Assembly (NCBI GenBank): GCA_902620285.1
Contig: CACNHT010000001.1
Coordinates: 45,599-109,598 of the forward strand
Direction: 5' to 3'
Length of the DNA: 64,000 nt
From: an uncultured Alphaproteobacteria bacterium
GTDB taxonomy: Bacteria; Pseudomonadota; Alphaproteobacteria; HIMB59; GCA-002718135
Shown here piece by piece: positions 56,932 through 64,000 of the stretch. The notes below the pieces were generated by a model. That model did not search any database. It was not told the DNA's origin and worked only from the letters and a program-made list of their open reading frames with translations. The translations under genes were made by a program, and so were the position numbers. The stretch's first letter is position 1; every line of letters begins with the position of its first letter.

Positions 56932-59481
56932 ATGTACAATGAACATGAAAATTTATTAGCTATACTTGGGCCTACTAATACCGGCAAAACTTATGCTGCA
57001 TTTGAAAAACTATTTTCATATTCTACAGGAATCTTTGGTTTTCCTTTAAGGTTACTTGCAAGAGAGAACTACGATAAAGCTATAAAAAAGGTTGGACTTA
57101 ATAAGGTAGCATTAATAACTGGTGAAGAAAAAATCTACCCAAAAGAAGCTAAATATTTTTTTTGCACTGTAGAATCAATGCCTAACAACATATCAGTAGA
57201 TTGTGTAATCATAGATGAGGTTCAACTATCAGCTGATTATGAAAGAGGGCATATTTTTACAGATAGAATTTTGAATTCAAAAGGGAATTTTCAAACTATT
57301 TTTTTAGGATCATTAAATATAGAAAATATATTAAGAAAAATTTATCCAAATATTGTAGTTGAAAAAAAAAATAGATTTTCCCAACTTACATTTTTAAGGA
57401 AACAAAATTTCTCAAAACTTGAACCCAGATCAGCGATAATTGCATTCAATATTAATAAAGTATATGAAATTGCTGAAAGTATTAGAACTCATAAAGGTGG
57501 TACTGCAGTTGTATTAGGATCACTTAGTCCAAGAACTAGAAATGCTCAAGTTGAAGTTTATGAAAATAAAAATGTAGACTATCTTGTTGCCACTGATGCT
57601 ATTGGTATGGGTTTGAATCTCAGTATCAATCATGTTAGCTTTTCATCACTAGAAAAATTTGATGGAAGATATAATCGTAATCTTGCCCCAAATGAATTAG
57701 GTCAAATTGCGGGTAGAGCTGGTAGATATAAACAAGATGGTAGTTTTAGTTATACTAAAGAAGCAGGTAATTTAGACCCATTAATTATTCAACAAATAGA
57801 AACGCACAACTTTGATAAAATTCAAAAAGTTTATTGGAGAAATAGTGATTTAAACTTCAATTCAATTGACTTATTATTATCTTCTTTAAAAAAATACCCC
57901 ATACAAAATTACTTTATTCATAAAAAAAATGCTTTGGATGAAATTAATCTACGTAATTTAATTAATGATCATCAAATAAAAAATTTACTTACTTCAAAAA
58001 AAAATTTAAAATTATTGTGGGATGTTTGTCAAATACCAGATTTTGAAAAACTATTTAATGATAATTACTTATTACTTCTAAAAGATATATACTTAATTTT
58101 AATTGAAAATGACTATAATATCCCTGAGGAATGGATAGATAAGAAAGTTACAAAGCTTAATAATTTTGAAGGAGGAATACCTGAATTATCAATCAAAATA
58201 TCACAAATAAGAACATGGACATACATATCGAATAATCATGATTGGGTAAAAAATACACATTACTGGAAAGAGAAAACTCAGCAAATTGAAAATGAATTAT
58301 CTGATCAACTACATACCAGTCTTACAAAAAAATTTATAGATCATTCTTCTAAATTTTTTATTGGAAACCAAAAATTCCAAAACATTCAAGATATTCTTGT
58401 AAAAAATAATAAAGAAATCCTTATAGACAACAGTAAATTTGGTATTATCAAAGGTTTTGATCTTATTGAGGATAAAAAAATATTTTCACAATCTCTTTTT
58501 TCGATTAGTAATATAAAAAAATCAGTAAGAAATATGATTAAAGAAAAAGTAGAAAATTTTTTAAATGCACCCACAGACTCAATTAGTTTTGGTGATATTA
58601 GTATATCTAAAATTAATGCTGATACATTTATTTATTGGGGGGATGAACCCGTTGGTAAATTAAAAAAAGGTAAATCAATATATAAACCGACAGCTGATTC
58701 CTTGAATTCTGAATATTTGTCTTCAGAAAATAAATTACTCATTTCCGCAAAATTACAAAAATGGTTAGACAATCAAATAAATGAAACACTTTACCCTCTT
58801 TTTAAAAACTTAGATGAAGATATAAATAAAGAAATAAGAGCCATTGCATACAATTGTTTTGAAAATTTTGGAAATTATCCCATTGAAAAATTTAAAACTA
58901 ACTTAAAGAAAATTTCACAAGAGAGTAAGTTTCAACTTTCAAAATTAGGAATTAGGATCGGAGCAAAATATTTTTTTATACCTAATTTATTGAAAAAAAA
59001 ACCCTTAGAATTTTGTGCTCTTTTATGGAAAACATTTTATCAAAACAACACCAATCATATTTTGCCCCTACCTTCTAATGGCAGAGTTTCTTTTACATCA
59101 GAAGTCAAAATGCCAGATAACTATTGGCAAGCTATTGGATATATTAATATTAATAATTTTATATTCAGAATAGATATTTTTGAAAAAATTTTTTTCCTTG
59201 CAAGGCAGAAACTTAAAAAGGGACCTTTCTTGGAATCAGCAGAACTCATGAATCCTATTGGATGTAATAGCAACCAACTTAGAGACATAATGAATTTTTG
59301 TGGTTATAAATATTTAACTATTTCTGATGAAAAAAAACTATTTTTTCTTCCTAATAAGAAAAATGAGAAAAATAAAAATATAACAAAAAAATCAAAGAAT
59401 AAAATAAATAATAAAATTGACAAAAATAAAATTAAAAGAGATCCTAATTCTCCCTTTGCAGTTTTAGAAAAACTTCTTTAA
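56932..59481 (+). CDS. SUV3-like ATP-dependent RNA helicase
   Basis: AILGPTNTGKTYAAFEKL; GIFGFPLRLLARENYDK; VIIDEVQLSADYERGHIFTDRIL; GRYNRNLAPNELGQIAGRAGRYKQDGSF; Lys/Asn-rich C-terminus. Confidence 0.92.
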   Translation: MYNEHENLLAILGPTNTGKTYAAFEKLFSYSTGIFGFPLRLLARENYDKAIKKVGLNKVALITGEEKIYPKEAKYFFCTVESMPNNISVDCVIIDEVQLSADYERGHIFTDRILNSKGNFQTIFLGSLNIENILRKIYPNIVVEKKNRFSQLTFLRKQNFSKLEPRSAIIAFNINKVYEIAESIRTHKGGTAVVLGSLSPRTRNAQVEVYENKNVDYLVATDAIGMGLNLSINHVSFSSLEKFDGRYNRNLAPNELGQIAGRAGRYKQDGSFSYTKEAGNLDPLIIQQIETHNFDKIQKVYWRNSDLNFNSIDLLLSSLKKYPIQNYFIHKKNALDEINLRNLINDHQIKNLLTSKKNLKLLWDVCQIPDFEKLFNDNYLLLLKDIYLILIENDYNIPEEWIDKKVTKLNNFEGGIPELSIKISQIRTWTYISNNHDWVKNTHYWKEKTQQIENELSDQLHTSLTKKFIDHSSKFFIGNQKFQNIQDILVKNNKEILIDNSKFGIIKGFDLIEDKKIFSQSLFSISNIKKSVRNMIKEKVENFLNAPTDSISFGDISISKINADTFIYWGDEPVGKLKKGKSIYKPTADSLNSEYLSSENKLLISAKLQKWLDNQINETLYPLFKNLDEDINKEIRAIAYNCFENFGNYPIEKFKTNLKKISQESKFQLSKLGIRIGAKYFFIPNLLKKKPLEFCALLWKTFYQNNTNHILPLPSNGRVSFTSEVKMPDNYWQAIGYININNFIFRIDIFEKIFFLARQKLKKGPFLESAELMNPIGCNSNQLRDIMNFCGYKYLTISDEKKLFFLPNKKNEKNKNITKKSKNKINNKIDKNKIKRDPNSPFAVLEKLL

Positions 59482-59501
59482 AAGTATTTTACAGGTAAAA
59501 A

Positions 59502-59948
59502 TTGATAAATTTATTAAAAAATATTTTAAGTAATCCTAGCGTTACAGAGGATAACAATAACAAAAATCTAGAATTACTTTGTGGTTTGATGATTGAGGCT
59601 GCATATACTGATGGTCAAATAGATGCTAATGAATTAAATAAAATTAAGTTAAGCTTGGTTAATGTATTTGCTGAGGACCCAAAAGAAGTTAATTTAGTTC
59701 TTGAAGAAGCTATAAAAAATAAAAATAATGCTAAATCTCTTCACTATTACACCTCATTTATTAATAAAAATTTTGATCAAGATAAAAAACTTCTTCTTAT
59801 TGAAACCTTATGGGAAATTGTTCTGTCTGATGGAGAGATACATGATTTTGAGTCAAATCTTTTAAGAAGACTTGCTGGATTGTTATACATTTCTGATGTA
59901 AATGCTGGAAATGCTAGAAAAAGAGCTCTAGATAAAAATCAAAATTAA
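59502..59948 (+). CDS. TerB-family tellurite resistance/COG4103-like protein
   Basis: [58 protein letters not shown]. Confidence 0.85.
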   Translation: MINLLKNILSNPSVTEDNNNKNLELLCGLMIEAAYTDGQIDANELNKIKLSLVNVFAEDPKEVNLVLEEAIKNKNNAKSLHYYTSFINKNFDQDKKLLLIETLWEIVLSDGEIHDFESNLLRRLAGLLYISDVNAGNARKRALDKNQN

Positions 59949-59949
59949 C

Positions 59950-60282
59950 ATGACCTACGTTGTTGATGAAAAATGTATAAAATGTAAACATATGGATTGT
60001 GTTGAGGTATGCCCAGTTGATTGCTTTTATGAAGGTGAAAACATGCTTGTTATACATCCAGACGAATGTATAGATTGCGGGGTTTGTGAGCCAGAGTGTC
60101 CAGTTGATGCAATATTACCAGATACAGAAGATAATATTGAAAAATGGGCTGAAATTAATCGAAAGTACTCAGAAATTTGGCCCAATATTAGTGAGAAAAA
60201 AGATCCCCCACCTGATGCAGAGGAATGGCAAAATGTAGAAGATAAATATAATAGGCACTTTAGTGAAAAACCAGGAAAATAG
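59950..60282 (+). CDS. fdxA: 7Fe ferredoxin (FdxA)
   Basis: [55 protein letters not shown]. Confidence 0.96.
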   Translation: MTYVVDEKCIKCKHMDCVEVCPVDCFYEGENMLVIHPDECIDCGVCEPECPVDAILPDTEDNIEKWAEINRKYSEIWPNISEKKDPPPDAEEWQNVEDKYNRHFSEKPGK

Positions 60283-60786
60283 ATGAAAACAAAAAAAAAC
60301 TCTGAATTTAAAATAGGAGAAATTGTAGTTTATCCTAAACATGGTGTTGGTGAAATTACCAAGATAGAAAATTTAGAAATAGCAAATATTAAAACCAGTT
60401 TTTATGTTGTAAAAATGGAGCAATCAAAATTAACTATTAGAGTACCTCTTGAGAAAAAAGATGAAGTTGGATTAAGAAGAATATCATCTAAAAAAATCAT
60501 AGAAGAAGTTTATTCTACTTTAAAGCTTAAACCAAAAATACGAAGAATCATGTGGAGCAGAAGAGCACAAGAGTACGAAACTAAAATTTTTTCTGGTGAT
60601 CCAATAAAAATTTCTGAAGTTGTTAGAGATTTATTTAGAAAAAGTAGTCAAGCTGAGCAGTCATATAGTGAAAGACAAATGTTTCAAGTTGCAATTGAGC
60701 GTTTAGCAAGAGAAGTTGCGGCAGTTGAAAAAACTGATTATTTTCAGTCAACAGAAAAAATAGAACAAATATTGAATAAAAAATAA
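60283..60786 (+). CDS. carD: CarD family transcriptional regulator
   Basis: FKIGEIVVYPKHGVGEITKIE; KIRRIMWSRRAQEYETKIFSGDPIKISEVVRDLFRK; YSERQMFQVAIERLAREVAAVE. Confidence 0.95.
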   Translation: MKTKKNSEFKIGEIVVYPKHGVGEITKIENLEIANIKTSFYVVKMEQSKLTIRVPLEKKDEVGLRRISSKKIIEEVYSTLKLKPKIRRIMWSRRAQEYETKIFSGDPIKISEVVRDLFRKSSQAEQSYSERQMFQVAIERLAREVAAVEKTDYFQSTEKIEQILNKK

Positions 60787-60790
60787 TATC

Positions 60791-61603
60791 TTGGATAACA
60801 TTAGTAATTTTGTAGAATTAAAAAAATCAAGCAAGATATGGGCCATAGGTTCTATTCATTCAAACTTAAAATCTTTTAGTTCAATAAAAAAATACATTTT
60901 AAAAAATTTTGAGGAAACTGATAAGCTAATTTTCTTAGGTAACGTAATCGGACTTGGAGATAATTCAAAAGAAACTTTAACTAGTGTTATTGATTTAAGA
61001 TTTAATCTAATGTCAAAATTTAAGCTTAAACCAGAATCAATCGTTTTTCTTCGAGGTGCTCAAGAAGAAATGTTTACTAAATTATTACAACTTCAGCTTG
61101 CACCAAATCCTGCTGAAATTATAGAATGGATGTTTGATCATGGAGTAAATAAAACCATCTCTTCATATGGCTTTTCAGTAAATGAATTAAAGAACATTGC
61201 TTCATCTGGAACAATGAATATTTCGAAATTTACATCAAATTTAAATAAGGTAGTACAAAATAACCCCGGACATACACAATATTTTTTGAATTTAAAACAT
61301 GCTGCGTATTCACATACAAAAAAAATATTATTTGTTAATAGAGGTGTTGATATTACTAGACCTCTATCAGCACAAAATGATTGTTTTTGGTGGGGTTTCC
61401 AAAACTTTTCTAGAATACAGAACCCTTATAAAACATTCTTGAAAATAGTAAGAGGTTACGAATCTGAACATTTAAATAAATTAGAAATTTCAAAAGACAG
61501 TGTGATTTGTACTTTATTTAAGCAACCTTTATCTAACAAAAGTATTTTGTGTGGTATTTTTACAGAAAATGGGGAAATTTTAGATATATTTGAAAATAAA
61601 TGA
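60791..61603 (+). CDS. Calcineurin-like metallophosphoesterase-fold protein with degenerate active site (TTG start)
   Basis: WAIGSIHSNLKSF / LIFLGNVIGLGDNS / IVFLRGAQEEMF align with GDxHG / GDxVDRG / GNHE motifs but lack metal ligands; carD–phosphatase–rpoH context. Confidence 0.65.
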   Translation: MDNISNFVELKKSSKIWAIGSIHSNLKSFSSIKKYILKNFEETDKLIFLGNVIGLGDNSKETLTSVIDLRFNLMSKFKLKPESIVFLRGAQEEMFTKLLQLQLAPNPAEIIEWMFDHGVNKTISSYGFSVNELKNIASSGTMNISKFTSNLNKVVQNNPGHTQYFLNLKHAAYSHTKKILFVNRGVDITRPLSAQNDCFWWGFQNFSRIQNPYKTFLKIVRGYESEHLNKLEISKDSVICTLFKQPLSNKSILCGIFTENGEILDIFENK

Positions 61604-61634
61604 TCCATTTTAATTATCATACGTATAATTAGTT

Positions 61635-62501
61635 ATGAATGCTAAGAACTACTTCTTTTCAAACAATCTTATCGAGTTATCGAAAAAAGCAGCAATTCTT
61701 GAGAAAGATGAAGAATTCCGATTAATAAATGATTGGAGAGATAATAAAACTCCCAAATCTCTGCAAAAAATTCTCAATTCATACCTTCGGTTAGCTGTTT
61801 CATACGCAAGAAAATATACCAGTTATGGCTTACCAGTAGACGATTTAATCCACGAAGGAGTACTAGGAATAATGCATGCTTTAGAAAAGTTTGATACTTC
61901 AAAAGATTTTAGGTTGTCAACATACGCATCTTGGTGGATCAGGGCTTCTATACAGGATTATATATTAAAAAATTGGTCTGTAGTAAGAACTGGATCAACT
62001 GCATCTCAAAAAGCTCTTTTTTTTAATTTAAAAAAAATAAAACAACAAATAAATGATGTTTCAAGAGAATTTATGGGTCAAGAAGAATTAAATAAAGTAT
62101 CAACTATGCTTAATGTAAAATCAATTGAAGTACAAAATATGGAGTCCAGGCTTACAGGAGGAGATCTACATTTAAACCAAAAAGTTGACAATGAAACTGA
62201 AAATGATTTAATGAGTTTGCTTGCTGATGAACGTCAAAATCCGGAAGAATCTTTTGAAGATTTTAATGATAAAAACATAAAAAAAAATTATATCAATAAG
62301 GCAATAGACACCTTAAACGAAAGAGAGAAAACTATTATCAGACTAAGAAAATTTAGAGAAAGAAGCATAACTTTAGATGAATTAGGTCAGAAATTAAAGA
62401 TCAGTAAAGAAAGAGTTAGGCAAATAGAAACTAAAGCATTAGAGAAACTAAAGAAATCCCTACTAGAGATATCACAACAAAATAAAGAATTTTTTGTTTG
62501 A
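61635..62501 (+). CDS. rpoH: RNA polymerase sigma-32 factor
   Basis: GLPVDDLIHEGVLGIMHALEKFDTSKDFRLSTYASWWIRASIQDYILKNWSVVRTGSTASQKALFFNL (RpoH box). Confidence 0.97.
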   Translation: MNAKNYFFSNNLIELSKKAAILEKDEEFRLINDWRDNKTPKSLQKILNSYLRLAVSYARKYTSYGLPVDDLIHEGVLGIMHALEKFDTSKDFRLSTYASWWIRASIQDYILKNWSVVRTGSTASQKALFFNLKKIKQQINDVSREFMGQEELNKVSTMLNVKSIEVQNMESRLTGGDLHLNQKVDNETENDLMSLLADERQNPEESFEDFNDKNIKKNYINKAIDTLNEREKTIIRLRKFRERSITLDELGQKLKISKERVRQIETKALEKLKKSLLEISQQNKEFFV

Positions 62502-62532
62502 TAGGTATACTAAATAATTATAAGATATTTTA

Positions 62533-63063
62533 ATGTCTAGGATAATTATCTCAGTAATTATTATTTTATTATCAAATAGTGCTATTGCTAATGGAACAAA
62601 TATTTTTGGAATTGGTATTTATGATATAAAATTTGATGGTTCTGAAAAAAATCAAGCAGTAGACTTTAGATATGAGTATAGAAGTGATACATCGCTACTT
62701 GATATCGGGCCAGAGGAAGATAACTTTTTCTTTTTAAAACCTTTGTTTGGTTTTGAATACACAAATGATGATGCTGCATATTTCTTAACTGGATTTTATT
62801 TTGAGGATAATTTAGGTGAACTTTTTCAAGGTAATAAAAGTAAATATTTTTTTACACCTAGTTTTGGTGCAGGTTTTTATAAAGATGGTTCAGGAAAGAA
62901 ACTTGGAAATGACATACAATTCAGAACATCATTAGAATTAAGCTATGAATTAAAAAACAATAATAGAATTGGAATTTCTTTTAGCCACATTTCAAATGCT
63001 AATTTAGGTGATAAAAATCCAGGAGTTGAAATTCTAAGCCTTTCTTATCATGTGCCTTATTAA
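62533..63063 (+). CDS. Acyloxyacyl hydrolase / PagL-like lipid A deacylase family
   Basis: Signal peptide; IGISFSHISNANLGDKNPGVEILSLSYHVPY (H-S-N catalytic region of the PagL family). Confidence 0.82.
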   Translation: MSRIIISVIIILLSNSAIANGTNIFGIGIYDIKFDGSEKNQAVDFRYEYRSDTSLLDIGPEEDNFFFLKPLFGFEYTNDDAAYFLTGFYFEDNLGELFQGNKSKYFFTPSFGAGFYKDGSGKKLGNDIQFRTSLELSYELKNNNRIGISFSHISNANLGDKNPGVEILSLSYHVPY

Positions 63064-63068
63064 ATAAA

Positions 63069-64000
63069 TTAACTAAGTTTTTTTTCATTCACAAACTTTA
63101 TTAATAAATCTTCAATTAAATTAATTTTTTGATCTTTCATATAATCATTAATTTTAGATTTATAAATTTTGCTATGTGGAACAGAAAAAAAGATACTAAG
63201 TAGAGGACTTAGTAATCTAAATATTGATTCGACGGCTAATTTAGGTTTAATATACTCCAAATAGTTTTTAATTACATTCTCATCTATTAATTTATTTTTT
63301 TCTTTAAAAATTTTTTTATCAACTTCTTTTAATATAAAGGGATTATTTTTAATCAATCTTCCAACCATTACGCCATCAAATTCTTTCAATAGACTCTCTG
63401 CTTTATCAAGATTATCTATACCTCCATTTAAGATAAATGTTATGTTAGGAAATTTATTTTTTATTTTTTTAACAAAATCATATTTAAGAGGGGGTATTGT
63501 TCTGTTGGCTTGAGGGCTAATACCAGTTAAGATTGCATTTCTTGCATGTATATAAATAAATTTAATTCCAGTTTTTGACATTTCGTCTATAAATTCTTCA
63601 AAAAACTCATAATTTAATTCTCTACCTAATCCTAATCTACATTTTAAAGTAGATTCAATTTTATCATTTTGTAAAGCTTCTATACAATTTCTTACAAGTA
63701 TCTTATCTCTCATAAGACAGGCGCCAAAACTACCTTTTTGTACTGCTTTACTTGGACAACCAACATTCAAGTTAATCTCATCATAATTATAATCTATGGC
63801 TACCTGAGAAGCTTTTATTAAGTCATCAATTTCAGAACCGCCTACTTGAAGAGCAACAGGGTTATTAAAGTCATTATCAATAATATTATCCCTACTCTTC
63901 GAATAAATAAGTGACTTTGTTGCTATCATTTCACTAAATAAAAAACTATTCTTTGATAAAATTCTATAAAGTTTCCTGGCATATGGTGTGGTATATCCCA
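63069..64000 (-). CDS. dusA: tRNA-dihydrouridine synthase DusA (N-terminus runs off the window)
   Basis: VALQVGGSEIDDLIKASQVAIDYNYDEINLNVGCPSKAVQKGSFGACLMRD; in-frame upstream ..YTTPYARKLYRILSKNSFLFSEMIATKSL continues to the edge. Confidence 0.95.
   Translation of the reverse strand, partial: GYTTPYARKLYRILSKNSFLFSEMIATKSLIYSKSRDNIIDNDFNNPVALQVGGSEIDDLIKASQVAIDYNYDEINLNVGCPSKAVQKGSFGACLMRDKILVRNCIEALQNDKIESTLKCRLGLGRELNYEFFEEFIDEMSKTGIKFIYIHARNAILTGISPQANRTIPPLKYDFVKKIKNKFPNITFILNGGIDNLDKAESLLKEFDGVMVGRLIKNNPFILKEVDKKIFKEKNKLIDENVIKNYLEYIKPKLAVESIFRLLSPLLSIFFSVPHSKIYKSKINDYMKDQKINLIEDLLIKFVNEKKLS

Noticed and set aside
1-64000. CRISPR arrays, rRNA operons, transposases, integrases, toxin–antitoxin or known defence systems
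   Set aside because: No regularly spaced repeat arrays, rRNA sequence or signature proteins were recognised; the EVE-domain gene alone is not evidence of a defence island.

Overview
The window is a gene-dense, very AT-rich chromosomal segment, probably from a streamlined marine alphaproteobacterium. The lineage is inferred from gene content and neighbourhoods (leuS/DUF3576, rsmB–heparinase–purH, carD–phosphatase–rpoH, System I ccm cluster, carD, SUV3-like helicase); no phylogeny was run. Most of it is housekeeping: leuS (5' part), porin, yggS, lolA, ftsK, ubiH-like, LON-domain protein, thioredoxin/TPR, purH, rsmB, tdk, acs, tsaD, hemY, Bax inhibitor-1, asnB, ECF sigma/ChrR-like pair, argG, folD, amino-acid ABC binding protein, ccmABCDEFGH, acnA, ferredoxin, carD, rpoH and dusA (partial). 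Accessory regions are a retinal-type carotenoid cluster (crtI-crtB-crtY-blh), a tRNA-Gly site with a duplicated 3' half and paired integrase-arm-like repeats, a FkbM/sulfotransferase/glycosyltransferase/2OG-oxygenase cassette, and two TPR-glycosyltransferase paralogs. I found no clear new multi-gene defence or mobile system. The best leads are: the tRNA-Gly partial duplication with repeated TCGACA-N5-TMGACA modules; two genes (ccmB, purH) broken or split exactly at poly-A runs where a 1-nt change restores one reading frame; a (K5-6AAP)n histone-like miniprotein with a GC-rich 5' leader palindrome; a probable pseudo-phosphoesterase between carD and rpoH; a ChrR-like anti-sigma lacking the zinc ligands; terminators whose U-tract abuts the next start codon; and small ORFs absent from the ORF track (ccmD and a 47-aa ORF after purH).
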